Of a stretch of DNA of 64,000 bases, positions 8,193-17,557 are shown one piece after another; the stretch's first letter is position 1; every line of letters begins with the position of its first letter. The stretch lies in NCBI RefSeq assembly GCF_030411955.1, contig NZ_JASNRA010000002.1, positions 372,001 to 436,000 on the forward strand. Direction: 5' to 3'. Made by a program: the position numbers and the translations under genes. The notes beneath the pieces are model-generated. The model was not told the origin of the DNA, ran no database searches, and saw only the letters and a program-made list of their open reading frames with translations. This stretch comes from Massilia sp. YIM B02443 (GTDB lineage: Bacteria; Pseudomonadota; Gammaproteobacteria; Burkholderiales; Burkholderiaceae_D).

Positions 8193-9746
8193 ATGGCAAG
8201 CACAATGGATACGAATAACCGTCCTGTCGGCTACACATGGCTGAGGCAAGAGTACGGGCTCAGTGCGTCTCCACTATCACACGAGTCTTATGTGGGGGGA
8301 CGCGCCAGTGCGACCAGAACTCAACATGGCATTGTTCAGGAGGTCTTTGTCCAATCGTATTGGCCGGGAGACAACGCACTCGAACATGTCGTCTTTGCCC
8401 TGAAATATGATCATCTGAATCTGGATATACTGCGGCAGGTGTTCATAAGGCTTGGCGCCGATCAAGTCTTGCAATATGTCGAAAAACTTCCGAATGGCAG
8501 ATACGCACGCCAGATTGGCTACCTCTACGAATTCTTGACTGGCGATACGCTGTCCTTGTCCGTGTCCATGGGCGGGACGTATATCGACTTGCTGGACTCC
8601 GATATCTATCTGGTGAGTGCCCGGCCACGCAGAGACAGCCGCTGGCGCATTACGGACAACCTGCTTGGATCGCGGCATTTCTGCCCGATTGTGCGTAGAA
8701 CTCCGGAGCTCAAGGAGCTGCTGACCAGGGAATTCACGCGCGACCTCCAGACATTCAGGCAACAGATAGAACCGGCGTTGTTTCAGCGGGCGGTCGACTA
8801 CCTGTACTTCAAAGAGACCAAATCATCTTACGACATCGAGCGCGAAGTTCCCACGGCGGACCGAGAGCAGCGCTTTGTCGCCGCTCTCAGGAATGCTGGC
8901 CAGGACACGGTCACTCAGGTGCTGTCCGAGACTTCACTGACCCAGTTACAGAATCTGATCGTCGAACCACGCTACGCCCAGCAGGGTTTTCGCCGACACC
9001 AGAACTACGTCGGCGAATCGCCGCCAGGCAGACCGACCATCGTGCACTACGTTTGCCCTCCCGGGTCGATGGTGCAGGATCTCATGCAAGGCCTGCTCGA
9101 CTGCGCCCACAGAACAGAGGGATTGCATCCGGTGGTGCGTGCGGCCATGATCGCTTTCGGCTTTGTATTCGTTCACCCGTTCGAAGATGGTAATGGTCGA
9201 ATCCACCGCTACCTGATCCATGACTTCCTGAGCCGCGATGGCCTTGTTCCGGAAGGGATGATACTTCCCGTGTCGGCCTACATGCTGCATCATCCGCGCG
9301 AATACGAAGGTGTATTGGAGAGTTTCTCCAAACCGCTACGTCGGGTTGTGCGTTTCGAACTGGACGATGAAGAAACGCTGACGATCCGTAATCCGGACCA
9401 GGTCGCCGGTTATTATCAGTATCCCGACCTGACTGCCCATGCCACCTACCTGCTGCATGCCGTCGAGCAAACCATCAGTACGGAACTCGCATCCGAGATC
9501 CTATTCATCCGCAATTACGACCAGGCGCGAGAAGCGATTCGGGAGATTGTCGACATGCCGGATCGACGTCTCGACAAGCTGATCAAGTTGTTGCATCAGA
9601 ATCGTGGCGTACTATCCAAATCAAAACGTAACCTGTACCGGGAACTCGACGACGACGAACTAAAACGGATCGAGACCGCCTACCAGGATGCGTTCGGACA
9701 GCTGGAATTCGAATTTGCGGGCGGATCGGCAACGCAGGATGCCTGA
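8193..9746 (+). CDS. Fic family protein (probable AMPylase or related nucleotidyl transferase)
   Basis: Fic proteins transfer AMP or another phosphate-containing group from a nucleotide to target hydroxyls. This 517-residue protein carries a complete Fic core motif, HPFEDGNGRIHR at 328-339, with catalytic His328. About 110 residues upstream is a class-II-like inhibitory helix candidate, S212-Y-D-I-E216-R217, matching SxxxE but with Arg where Gly or Asn is usual. The first 200 residues are an uncharacterised N-terminal domain, and the C-terminal part (about 430-510) resembles the helical or winged tail seen in many Fic proteins. Codon use is much less GC-biased than in pilC or coaE, suggesting recent acquisition. 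No antitoxin gene is adjacent. Target and biological role are unknown. Confidence 0.88.
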   Translation: MASTMDTNNRPVGYTWLRQEYGLSASPLSHESYVGGRASATRTQHGIVQEVFVQSYWPGDNALEHVVFALKYDHLNLDILRQVFIRLGADQVLQYVEKLPNGRYARQIGYLYEFLTGDTLSLSVSMGGTYIDLLDSDIYLVSARPRRDSRWRITDNLLGSRHFCPIVRRTPELKELLTREFTRDLQTFRQQIEPALFQRAVDYLYFKETKSSYDIEREVPTADREQRFVAALRNAGQDTVTQVLSETSLTQLQNLIVEPRYAQQGFRRHQNYVGESPPGRPTIVHYVCPPGSMVQDLMQGLLDCAHRTEGLHPVVRAAMIAFGFVFVHPFEDGNGRIHRYLIHDFLSRDGLVPEGMILPVSAYMLHHPREYEGVLESFSKPLRRVVRFELDDEETLTIRNPDQVAGYYQYPDLTAHATYLLHAVEQTISTELASEILFIRNYDQAREAIREIVDMPDRRLDKLIKLLHQNRGVLSKSKRNLYRELDDDELKRIETAYQDAFGQLEFEFAGGSATQDA

Positions 9747-9751
9747 TACGG

Positions 9752-11122
9752 TCAGCGCAGCGCCATTCGTACACCGCGCATCGCCCGCTCCAGCAGCGCC
9801 CTGAACAGCATCGCGCCCGCCGCCCACGGCCGGCGCCGGTCCAGCCCGCGCCGTCCCATGCGCTGCGGCAGGAAGAACCGCCCGAACGCCGACAGGCCGC
9901 TCTCGCGCAATACCCAGAAGCAGCCGCCTGCATAGGTGGCGTCGAACCCATCGTCCGCCCGCAGGAGGTACAGCGCCGTGCCCGAGGACAGCGCCACGTC
10001 GGCAGCTGCGTCCGGCCCCAGCGCGCGCAGGCCGCGCCGGTATGACAGCTCGATGTTCTGGCGCAGGTCGGGCAGGCTGAGCACCAGTGGCCGCAGCAGG
10101 CGCGACCATTCGAGCAGGCGCGGCAAGCCGTGCAGGCCGGACGTCACCCGCAGCCGGTATTTGAAAAAGGCCGAGCGCAGTTCGGACAGCGCCGCCTGCG
10201 GCGGACGTGGCAGCGCGTCGGGGCGCTCGCGCCAGCAGCGCATCCAGTGCGCCAGCGCGTGTTCGTGCTTGGCCAGCAGGCTGGCCGGGCCGTCGAATTC
10301 GAGGTCGATGCTGTTGCCCGGCTGGAGGAAGCGGATCAGGTTGCGCTGGGCTTCCAGGCGCGGCGCGTCCAGCACGCCTGCCGGACTGCGCCGGCCGTTG
10401 TTGAGCCAGGCGTTGTCGACCCGGCTGAAGCGCGCGAACGAGGCGACCGGCACGATCAGGCGCGGCTTGAAGGCTTCGGCCTGCAGCGCCATCCGTTCGA
10501 TGCCGTGGCCGGCCGCCGATTCGCGCCGCGCGAAGTGTTCCGGGTTGCCGCACCAGGCCATGTCGGCGAAGCCGGTCAGCAGCAGGTCGATGCGCGGCGC
10601 CAGGCGGCGCACGCGGGCTGCGGCGACGCGGCAGGCGGCGCGTGAGCCCAGCGCGCGCTCGCCCAGGTGCAGGATCGCGCGCCGCCCGCAGTCGATCAGG
10701 CAATACGAGTCGCCCTCGCCGCTGGCGAAGGCGGTCAGGTGCAGGTCGGGCGCCAGCGTGCGCGGCTGGCCGGCGGCGCATTCGGCCAGCGTAAAGCGGT
10801 GGCGGCGCAGCTCGTCAGGCAGGCGCCAGTCGCGTCCCGGGCGGTACAGGAAGGTGGCGATGCCGCGGAACTCGGCGCGAAAGCGGCGCAGGAAGGCCGT
10901 CGATACGCGGTCGGGCTGGGCGCGCGAGCACCACACGAACAGCGGCAGGCCGCTGGCGTTGAGTTCGGCGATCAGGCGCGCACTGCTGGTGGATGGGTCG
11001 ACCAGGCTCCAGGCATCGTTCAACACGCCGCCTTCGAGCCACGGGTCGGCCAGCAGCAGCGCGTGGTCGGTGCGCAGCAAGAAGCCGGCATGGTTCAAAA
11101 ACGTGAAGGTCGGGTTGGACAT
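9752..11122 (-). CDS. Metallo-beta-lactamase-fold protein lacking metal ligands
   Basis: A 456-residue cytosolic protein (no signal peptide). The N-terminus (residues 5-42) has the pattern FLNHAGFLL, then LLADPWLEGG and DAWSL, typical of UlaG/CMP-sialic-acid-hydroxylase-like metallo-beta-lactamase proteins found near cell-surface polysaccharide genes. In those, the next strand ends with SHxHPDH, the metal site. Here the aligned segment is S66-R-A-Q-P-D-R72: His is replaced by Arg67, Gln69 and Arg72, keeping only Asp71. The protein is therefore probably not a metallohydrolase, although the reading frame is intact. It is tail-to-tail with fic (5 bases between stops) and divergent from pilD. Function unknown. 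Confidence 0.65.
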   Translation of the reverse strand: MSNPTFTFLNHAGFLLRTDHALLLADPWLEGGVLNDAWSLVDPSTSSARLIAELNASGLPLFVWCSRAQPDRVSTAFLRRFRAEFRGIATFLYRPGRDWRLPDELRRHRFTLAECAAGQPRTLAPDLHLTAFASGEGDSYCLIDCGRRAILHLGERALGSRAACRVAAARVRRLAPRIDLLLTGFADMAWCGNPEHFARRESAAGHGIERMALQAEAFKPRLIVPVASFARFSRVDNAWLNNGRRSPAGVLDAPRLEAQRNLIRFLQPGNSIDLEFDGPASLLAKHEHALAHWMRCWRERPDALPRPPQAALSELRSAFFKYRLRVTSGLHGLPRLLEWSRLLRPLVLSLPDLRQNIELSYRRGLRALGPDAAADVALSSGTALYLLRADDGFDATYAGGCFWVLRESGLSAFGRFFLPQRMGRRGLDRRRPWAAGAMLFRALLERAMRGVRMALR

Positions 11123-11385
11123 GATTGGGTTGCGATCGCATTGTCGGCGGATCGACTCGCCTTCAGCCTAGCGAGGCATTTTGCGCGGCGCATGAGGCAT
11201 CGCAATCGTACCGCGCTGTGGCGGTTACGCCGCGGCGCCGCGTTGCCGCGGCCGATTGGCCGACAGCCTTCGCCAAACAGAACGAAAACCCCTACAATGA
11301 GGTTGATGTAGAGAATCATCTTGCTGAGGCATGCATCTGCCTGGCGCGATTCAACCGAACCCGAACGAACCGAACCGTCAAGCCC

Positions 11386-12273
11386 ATGGAATCACTGTTG
11401 TTCGCGCCTCCCGCCAGCCTTGGCCCCACCCTGGTCGCCGCCCTGCTCGGCCTGTTGATCGGCAGCTTCCTGAACGTGGTCATCTACCGCATGCCGAAGA
11501 TGATGCAGCGCGAGTCCGACAACTACGTGGCGCAGGAAAGCGGCAAGGAACTGCCGCACCAGGACCGCTTCAACCTGATGGTGCCGCGATCGAGCTGCCC
11601 GTGCTGCGGGCACCAGATCACGGCGCTCGAGAACATTCCGGTGATCAGTTACATCGCCCTCGGCGGCAAATGCCGCAAGTGCAAGGCGCGCATCTCGCCG
11701 CGCTATCCGGCGATCGAGCTGCTGACGGCGGGCCTGTCGGGACTGATGGTATGGACGTTCGGCAGCGGCGCCGCAGGCCTGTCCACGCTGCTGTTCGCGT
11801 GGCTGCTGGTGGCGATGACCTTCATCGACTTCGATACCGAGCTGCTGCCGGACGACCTCACCTATCCGCTGCTGTGGGCCGGCCTGATCATGAACATCAA
11901 CGGCACCTTCGTGCCTCTGCAGGACGCCGTGATCGGCGCCGTGGCCGGCTACCTGGTGCTATGGGCCGTGTACTGGCTGTTCAAGCTGGTGACGGGCAAG
12001 GAAGGCATGGGCTACGGCGACTTCAAGCTGCTGGCGGGACTGTTGGCGTGGATGGGCTGGACCATGCTGCCGACCATCATCCTGCTGTCGTCGCTGGTCG
12101 GCGCCGTGGTCGGCATCAGCATGATCCTGTTCGCCAACCACGAACGCAACAAACCGATCCCGTTCGGCCCTTACCTGGCTGGCGCCGGCATCATCGCCAT
12201 GCTGTATGGCGACCAGCTGGTGTTCCTGACCAGTAGCCTGGTTGGCAATTTCACGCGCATCTTCGCGGGGTGA
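11386..12273 (+). CDS. pilD: Prepilin peptidase and N-methyltransferase PilD
   Basis: PilD cleaves type IV prepilin leader peptides and methylates the new N-terminus. The 295-residue protein starts with a membrane segment ([12 protein letters not shown]), then the cytoplasmic zinc-binding domain with two Cys pairs (C71-x2-C74 and a CRKC pair about 20 residues later) and six further helices. Both aspartyl protease motifs are present: [11 protein letters not shown] and GYGDFK. The ATG at 11386 gives the family N-terminus; longer in-frame starts have no family support. coaE overlaps its stop by 4 bases. It is separated from pilC by the fic and metallo-beta-lactamase-like insertion, so it needs its own promoter; TACAAT at 11293-11298 is a possible -10. 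Confidence 0.96.
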   Translation: MESLLFAPPASLGPTLVAALLGLLIGSFLNVVIYRMPKMMQRESDNYVAQESGKELPHQDRFNLMVPRSSCPCCGHQITALENIPVISYIALGGKCRKCKARISPRYPAIELLTAGLSGLMVWTFGSGAAGLSTLLFAWLLVAMTFIDFDTELLPDDLTYPLLWAGLIMNINGTFVPLQDAVIGAVAGYLVLWAVYWLFKLVTGKEGMGYGDFKLLAGLLAWMGWTMLPTIILLSSLVGAVVGISMILFANHERNKPIPFGPYLAGAGIIAMLYGDQLVFLTSSLVGNFTRIFAG

Positions 12274-12896
12274 ACGTGCACACCCCGATCCAGCCAGCAG
12301 CGTTCTCGGTCGGCCTCACCGGCGGCATCGGCTGCGGCAAGAGCACCGTGGCCGACCTGTTCGCCGAACTGGGCGCCTCGATCGTCGATACCGACGTTAT
12401 CGCTCACAGCCTTACCGCCCCGCACGGACCGGCGATGCCGGCCATCCTGGCTGAGTTCGGTCCCGACTTCGCCACGCCCGACGGGGCGCTCGACCGCGCG
12501 CGCATGCGCACGCTGGTGTTCTCGGATGCGACCGCGCGCACGCGGCTGGAAGCGATCCTGCACCCGCGCATCCGCGACGCCACCGCCGCCGCCGCGGCCA
12601 TCGCCACCGGACCCTACGTGATCTACGTGGTGCCGCTGCTGATCGAGTCCGGCGCCTGGCGCGAACGGGTGTCGCGCGTGCTGGCGATCGACTGTTCGGA
12701 AGACACGCAAGTGGCGCGCGTGATGCGCCGCAGCGGCCTCACGGCCGACGCGGTGCGCGCCATCATGGCGGCCCAGGTCACGCGCCAGCAGCGCCTGGCG
12801 GCGGCCGACGACGTCATCGGGAATGACGACGGCGTGGAGGCCTTGCGGCCCCAGGTCGAGCGCTTGCACAAACGATATCTTGCATTGAGTGTGTAA
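12270..12896 (+). CDS. coaE: Dephospho-CoA kinase
   Basis: CoaE phosphorylates the 3'-hydroxyl of the ribose of dephospho-CoA, the last step of CoA synthesis. The 208-residue product begins with a short extension and the P-loop GGIGCGKST (residues 18-26), followed by the family segments DTDVIAH, HPRI, and VPLLIESG. It ends with the helical lid and core. The GTG start at 12270 overlaps the pilD stop as GTGA, showing translational coupling. Position between pilD and zapD is the standard beta- and gammaproteobacterial order. Confidence 0.95.
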   Translation: MNVHTPIQPAAFSVGLTGGIGCGKSTVADLFAELGASIVDTDVIAHSLTAPHGPAMPAILAEFGPDFATPDGALDRARMRTLVFSDATARTRLEAILHPRIRDATAAAAAIATGPYVIYVVPLLIESGAWRERVSRVLAIDCSEDTQVARVMRRSGLTADAVRAIMAAQVTRQQRLAAADDVIGNDDGVEALRPQVERLHKRYLALSV

Positions 12897-12983
12897 CAAG
12901 AGTCATGCAGGGTTTGTAATTTTGCTCCGCATGGTTCAGAATCACATAGTTGCCATCCAGCCTACATTCAGAGGAATGTCATT

Positions 12984-13739
12984 TTGATCGTCTACGAATA
13001 TCCTTTCAACGAGCGGATTCGCACGTTGTTGCGGCTGGAAGATCTGTACGAGAAGTTCAAGTTCTTTGTGCGCCAGGAACACCCGATGCAGCACCACGTG
13101 GCGCTGTCCACGATTTTCGACATGCTGGAAGTGGCCGGCCGCGCCGACCTGAAGTCCGACCTGCTGCAGGAACTCGAGCGCCAGAAGCAAAGCCTGCTGG
13201 CCTACCGCAGCAATCCGGCGGTCGAAGCCGACACGCTCGACGCCGTGCTGGAAGAACTGGACGCCGCCAGCAGCGCGCTGGTCGCGAGCCAGGGCAAGAC
13301 CGGCCAGAACGTGCGCGAGAACGAATGGCTGATGAGCATCCGCGGGCGCACCATCATCCCCGGCGGCGCCTGCGAATTCGACCTGCCCTCCTACTACGCC
13401 TGGCAGAAGCGCCCGGCCGAGCAGCGCCATGCCGACATCATGGGCTGGTTCGGCCCGCTGGCGCCGCTGCTGGAAGCGCTGGCGCTGGTGCTGCGCCTGC
13501 TGCGCAACTCGGGCCTGCCTGTGAAGATGATCGCCACCGCGGGCAGCTACCAGCAGATGTTACAGGGTAAAATCTACCAGATGCTGCGCCTGACCCTGGA
13601 CGAATCGCTCGGCGCGATTCCCGAGATCTCGGCCAACAAGTACATGCTGTGGGTGCGTTTCACCAGCCATGACGGCGACTGCAAGCCGAAAGCGCTGGAA
13701 GAAGACGTGCCGTTTGACCTGACCCTGTGTAATTTCTGA
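12984..13739 (+). CDS. zapD: Cell division protein ZapD (FtsZ-associated)
   Basis: ZapD binds the C-terminal tail of FtsZ and bundles its filaments at the Z ring. The 251-residue protein opens with the characteristic segment [18 protein letters not shown] and contains the conserved helical and beta-strand region through WVRFTSHDG. The start is TTG at 12984 (aligns exactly with the family N-terminus), with a GAGGA Shine-Dalgarno about 9 bases upstream; no better in-frame ATG exists. It lies 87 bases after coaE and 11 before yacG, in the normal order. Its partner, ftsZ, is 18 kb away in this window. Confidence 0.95.
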   Translation: MIVYEYPFNERIRTLLRLEDLYEKFKFFVRQEHPMQHHVALSTIFDMLEVAGRADLKSDLLQELERQKQSLLAYRSNPAVEADTLDAVLEELDAASSALVASQGKTGQNVRENEWLMSIRGRTIIPGGACEFDLPSYYAWQKRPAEQRHADIMGWFGPLAPLLEALALVLRLLRNSGLPVKMIATAGSYQQMLQGKIYQMLRLTLDESLGAIPEISANKYMLWVRFTSHDGDCKPKALEEDVPFDLTLCNF

Positions 13740-13750
13740 TAGACCGTACC

Positions 13751-13933
13751 ATGACCGTTGTAGCCTGCCCCACCTGTTCCAAGAAAGTCGAATGGACGGA
13801 GGCAAACAAGTTCCGCCCGTTCTGCAGCGAGCGCTGCAAGCAGATCGACCTGGGCGCCTGGGCCGAAGAGAAGTACGCCATTCCCGGCGCGGCGCCGCTC
13901 GATTCGCAGGACGAGCCGTCCAACGACCGGTAA
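13751..13933 (+). CDS. yacG: DNA gyrase inhibitor YacG (zinc-binding)
   Basis: A 60-residue protein. Cys6, Cys9, Cys25 and Cys29 form the zinc site, and the segment [18 protein letters not shown] is the family signature. YacG binds GyrB and inhibits gyrase, and is usually found between zapD and mutT, as here. The stop is followed after 9 bases by a dispersed inverted repeat element, which may also act as the 3' end. Confidence 0.95.
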   Translation: MTVVACPTCSKKVEWTEANKFRPFCSERCKQIDLGAWAEEKYAIPGAAPLDSQDEPSNDR

Positions 13934-13942
13934 CGGTTCGAA

Positions 13943-14069
13943 CGTAGGGTTGGCGGCTTCGCCGCCGACGCGTCGATTGTTATCGGCTCCGCTCTCGCGC
14001 CGGATGAATCTGATGCTAACTACCACCGCGTCGGCGGCGTAGCGCGGGGCCGCCGAGGCCGACCCTACG
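13943..14069. repeat. REPIN-like dispersed repeat, copy 1
   Basis: A 127-base element flanked by inverted ends: CGTAGGGTTGGCGGC at the left, and at the right a degenerate reverse copy ending CCGACCCTACG. Each end has its own small hairpin (GGCGGCTTCGCCGCC on the left), and the inner parts carry CCGACGCG and CGCGTCGG. A closely similar element lies at 21793-21906. Structure and location between convergent genes (yacG, mutT) match REP doublets spread by RAYT transposases. No such gene is in the window. Confidence 0.75.
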
Positions 14070-14082
14070 GACCATCCACCAG

Positions 14083-14517
14083 CTACGCGCGCTCGGGATA
14101 GCGCACCCGATCCAGCCACTCCAGCAGCGGAATCGTCGCCGGCAACAGCGGGCTGACGCCGTACGCGCCCTGCCAGGCAAACGCCTGGCCTTCCAGGCTT
14201 TGCGGCTCGCCGGTCCACTCGCGGCAGATGTAGAAATACAGGCGCACGTGCGCGTGTTCGTACACGTGCTCGACGCAGCACCAGGCTTCGCCGCTCACCA
14301 CCTGCACGCCCAGTTCTTCCATGAACTCGCGCTGCAGGGCGGCGAAGACGTCCTCGCCCTGCTCCACTTTCCCGCCCGGGAATTCCCAGTAGCCGGCGTA
14401 CGGCTTGCCCTGCGGGCGCTGGCCGAGCAGCACGTCGCCGTTGGCTTGCATCAGGATGCCGACGGCGACGTCGACCGGTTTCGCTTTCACTTCCACGTCC
14501 ACTTCGGTTTCACGCAT
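14083..14517 (-). CDS. mutT: NUDIX hydrolase, MutT-type 8-oxo-dGTPase
   Basis: MutT hydrolyses oxidised guanine nucleotides and so prevents A:T to C:G mutations. The 144-residue protein has the full Nudix box: GKVEQGE, then seven residues, then REFMEELGV, and the nearby segment GYWEFPGG of the MutT subgroup. The ATG at 14517 (MRETEV) is chosen because it overlaps the upstream ATPase gene by a few bases; ATG codons at 14526 and 14529 are alternatives that add three or four residues. It forms an operon with the ATPase and argJ, the standard order downstream of secA in betaproteobacteria. Confidence 0.9.
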   Translation of the reverse strand: MRETEVDVEVKAKPVDVAVGILMQANGDVLLGQRPQGKPYAGYWEFPGGKVEQGEDVFAALQREFMEELGVQVVSGEAWCCVEHVYEHAHVRLYFYICREWTGEPQSLEGQAFAWQGAYGVSPLLPATIPLLEWLDRVRYPERA

Positions 14518-15412
14518 TGCTTGCATCATCCGGCAGCCTGCCGGCATAGTCCTTCGCGAATTGCCACGCCACCCGGCCCGAACGCGAGCCGCGCTGCAGC
14601 GCCCATTGCAAGGCTTCCGGGCGCGCGGCGGCGATTTGTTCCGGCGTGCAGCCGAAGCTGGCCAGCCAGTGTCCGGTGATCTCCAGGTAGTCGTCCTGTT
14701 TGAACGGATAAAACGACAGCCACAATCCAAAGCGCTCGGACAGCGAGATCTTCTCTTCGACCGTCTCGCCCGGATGCAGGTCGCCATCCTCACCGTGCCT
14801 GTAGCCGGCGTTGTCCGACATCTTTTCCGGCATCAGGTGACGCCGGTTGGAGGTCGCGTAGATCAGCACATTGTCTGACTGCGCGGCGATGCTGCCGTCG
14901 AGCGCCACCTTCAGCGCCTTGTAGCCCGCCTCGCCCTCCTCGAACGACAGGTCGTCGCAGAAGATCACGAAGCGCTCGGGCCGGCCGGCGACCAGGTCGA
15001 CGATGTCGGGCAGGTCGGCCAGGTCGGCTTTATCCACCTCGATCAGGCGCAGGCCCTGGTCGGCGAATGCGTTCAGGCAGGCCTTGATCAGGGAAGACTT
15101 GCCGGTGCCGCGCGCGCCGGTCAGCAGCACGTTGTTGGCCGGACGGCGCAGCACGAACTGGCGCGTGTTCTGCTCGATCTGGCGCTTCTGGGCCTCGACG
15201 TGATGCAGGTCGCCCAGCGCGATGCCGGACGCGTGCAGCACTGGTTGCAAGAAGCTGCCGCTGCCATTCGGCTTGCGGCGCCAGCGGAAGGCGAAGCTGC
15301 GCTTCCAGTCCGGCTCGCGCGGATGCGCCGGCGGCAGCACGGCCTCCAGGCGCTCGAGCAGGCCCTCGGCGCGGCGCAGGAATCGCTCCAGATGCTGATC
15401 CAGCGTCGTCAT
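14510..15412 (-). CDS. DUF815-family AAA ATPase
   Basis: A 300-residue ATPase with Walker A GARGTGKSS near residue 97, a Walker B-like run FVIFCDDLSFE, and the sensor segment LIYATSNRRHL. These match the DUF815 family (AAA superfamily), whose function is not settled. The start is placed at ATG 15412 (MTTLDQ); upstream in-frame residues would overlap argJ. It overlaps the mutT start and lies 4 bases after the argJ stop, so the three are co-transcribed. Such a gene between argJ and mutT is conserved in Burkholderiales, which suggests a housekeeping role. Confidence 0.9.
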   Translation of the reverse strand: MTTLDQHLERFLRRAEGLLERLEAVLPPAHPREPDWKRSFAFRWRRKPNGSGSFLQPVLHASGIALGDLHHVEAQKRQIEQNTRQFVLRRPANNVLLTGARGTGKSSLIKACLNAFADQGLRLIEVDKADLADLPDIVDLVAGRPERFVIFCDDLSFEEGEAGYKALKVALDGSIAAQSDNVLIYATSNRRHLMPEKMSDNAGYRHGEDGDLHPGETVEEKISLSERFGLWLSFYPFKQDDYLEITGHWLASFGCTPEQIAAARPEALQWALQRGSRSGRVAWQFAKDYAGRLPDDASNA

Positions 15413-15416
15413 CGGA

Positions 15417-16655
15417 TCAGGAACGGTAGTCGGCGTTGATCGACACGTAATCGTGCGACAGGTCGCAGGTCCAGACGGTGGCGGTCGCATCGCCGCGCGC
15501 CAGCTTCACGCGCACGGTGATCTCGGACTGCTTCATCACGCGCTGGCCGTCTTCTTCCTTGTAGTCCGGATTGCGGCCGCCGGCCTTGGCCACCCAGACG
15601 TCGTCCAGGTACAGGTCGAGCTTGGTCACGTCCAGGTCGTCCACGCCGGCGTAGCCGACGGCGGCCAGGATGCGGCCAAGGTTCGGGTCCGACGCGAAGA
15701 AGGCGGTCTTGACCAGCGGCGAGTGGGCGATCGCGTAGGCGATCTTGCGGCACTCGGCCACATCGCGGCCTTCGTCGACGGTGATGGTCATGAACTTGGT
15801 CGCGCCTTCGCCGTCGCGGATGATCTGCTGCGCCAGGTTGCGCGAGATGTCGGTGACGGCTTCCTTCAGCGCCTCGTACTCGGGGCCTTCGGCGCTGTCG
15901 ATCTGCAGGCTGCCCGCGCCGGTGGCGATCAGGATGAACGAATCGTTGGTCGAGGTGTCGCCGTCGATGGTGATGGCGTTGAACGAATGGTCGGCCGCGT
16001 GCTTGACCAGTTGATCCAGCACCGGCTGCGCGACCTTGGCGTCGAACGCCAGGTAGCCGAGCATGGTCGCCATGTTCGGCTTGATCATGCCGGCGCCCTT
16101 GCTGATGCCGGTCATGGTGACGCTGTGGCCGCCGATGGTGACGCTACGCGACGCGGCCTTCGGCTGGGTGTCGGTGGTCATGATCGCCTCGGCGGCGTTG
16201 AACCAGTTATCCGCCTTCAGGTTGGCCACCGCGGCCGGCAGACCGGCGACGATCTTCTGGATCGGCAGCTGTTCCAGGATCACGCCGGTGGAAAACGGCA
16301 GCACCTGGCCCGGTTCGATGTTCAACAGCCTGGCCAGTTCGGCGCAGGTGGCGTTGGCATTGGCCAGGCCCTGCTCGCCGGTGCCGGCGTTGGCGTTGCC
16401 GGTGTTGACCACCAGCGCGCGGATCGGCGCGCCGCCCTTGTTCACGGCTTCCAGATTGGCCTTGCTGACCTGGACCGGCGCGGCGCAGAAGCGGTTCAGC
16501 GTGAACACGCCGGAGACGGTCGCGGTCTCAGGCAGTTTCATGACCAGCACGTCCTTGCGGTTGGGCTTCTTGATGCCGGCTTCGGCGAAACCGATCTCGA
16601 TGCCGGCGACCGGCTTCAAATCAGCAGCGATGGGCAGAGGGGAATTGACGGCCAT
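15417..16655 (-). CDS. argJ: Bifunctional glutamate N-acetyltransferase / amino-acid acetyltransferase ArgJ
   Basis: ArgJ recycles the acetyl group from N-acetylornithine to glutamate and, in bifunctional forms, also makes N-acetylglutamate from acetyl-CoA. The 412-residue precursor contains the self-cleavage site M195-A-T-M-L-G200 where Thr197 becomes the N-terminal nucleophile of the beta chain, the oxyanion segment NTGNANAGTG (84-93), and the usual C-terminal ISINADYRS-like end ([10 protein letters not shown]). In this lineage argJ normally follows secA directly. Here about 5.1 kb of accessory genes intervene. Confidence 0.96.
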   Translation of the reverse strand: MAVNSPLPIAADLKPVAGIEIGFAEAGIKKPNRKDVLVMKLPETATVSGVFTLNRFCAAPVQVSKANLEAVNKGGAPIRALVVNTGNANAGTGEQGLANANATCAELARLLNIEPGQVLPFSTGVILEQLPIQKIVAGLPAAVANLKADNWFNAAEAIMTTDTQPKAASRSVTIGGHSVTMTGISKGAGMIKPNMATMLGYLAFDAKVAQPVLDQLVKHAADHSFNAITIDGDTSTNDSFILIATGAGSLQIDSAEGPEYEALKEAVTDISRNLAQQIIRDGEGATKFMTITVDEGRDVAECRKIAYAIAHSPLVKTAFFASDPNLGRILAAVGYAGVDDLDVTKLDLYLDDVWVAKAGGRNPDYKEEDGQRVMKQSEITVRVKLARGDATATVWTCDLSHDYVSINADYRS

Positions 16656-16897
16656 GGTGATCTCGTTGGAAAAATTGTCGAATTCGTTATTGTAACGCCA
16701 GCGGCGGGCGACGAGAGCCGGACTGATTGTCGGAAAAGATTACAGGCCATGACACCGCAAGAGCGGACTTTATTATTTCTTCAAATTAATCAATCACCTG
16801 AAGACGACGGAGAACCGGGCATGTTACTTGCTCATCCATACAAGCCAGACTCGCCAACCGGGAACGGCTTCCAGTCACCCATCACTCAGGAGTTCTC

Positions 16898-17422
16898 ATG
16901 CTGACCACCTTGCTGAAGATGTTGAGGAACGTTGCTGTTGTTGCGCTACTGTGTTCCGCCGGCGCCGCCCATGCCGGCCTGTACCAGTTCAACCTGACCG
17001 GCGACTACACGGCCAGCTGGCAAATGGAGTCGACCGTCCAGTCGGACGATAGCGCGGACGGTGTCGCCTTCGTGATGTATGACGTCGTGGGATCGTTCCC
17101 GGGCACGCTGCTCGGCCTGGCCGATCTGTACTTCTACAACGGCGAACAGGACGGTGGCTTCGAAATCTACGACTACTACAACGACTTCAGCCTGATCGTC
17201 GTCGACGGCCCACAGCTGTACAGCGGTTCCGAATTCATGCCGACCTTCCTGCTCGGGACGTTCAGCCTGGTCGACTCCTTCGGCGGCGCGGGCAGCTATA
17301 CCCTGACCGTGACCGACCTCGACGCCGGCCCGGTCGACGTGCCCGAACCCGCCACCGCTGCCATGCTGATCGGCGGCCTGGGCCTGCTGGCCGCAGCCCG
17401 CAAACGCCGCCGCAACGGCTAA
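16898..17422 (+). CDS. PEP-CTERM sorting-domain protein
   Basis: A 174-residue exported protein of unknown function. It has an N-terminal signal peptide ending about AAHA at residue 26, a predicted beta-rich Tyr- and Asp-rich middle, and a C-terminal PEP-CTERM tail: VPEPATAAMLIGGLGLL, followed by AARKRRR. Such tails are recognised by exosortase EpsH, linked to exopolysaccharide and biofilm formation; no exosortase is in the window. An AGGAG Shine-Dalgarno sits 7 bases before the ATG. The gene is in the insertion between argJ and secA. Confidence 0.88.
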   Translation: MLTTLLKMLRNVAVVALLCSAGAAHAGLYQFNLTGDYTASWQMESTVQSDDSADGVAFVMYDVVGSFPGTLLGLADLYFYNGEQDGGFEIYDYYNDFSLIVVDGPQLYSGSEFMPTFLLGTFSLVDSFGGAGSYTLTVTDLDAGPVDVPEPATAAMLIGGLGLLAAARKRRRNG

Positions 17423-17557
17423 GCGCCCACCGAATCGCCCCAGCCCGGTGTCAGTGCCGACAAGTGGACACGGGCTGGACAGTGGCACAGCTGGCGCGCA
17501 ACGCCCGCCACCGAAAACGGCTACCATGGGCCGTCATTCACTCATCCGCCAAGCGCC

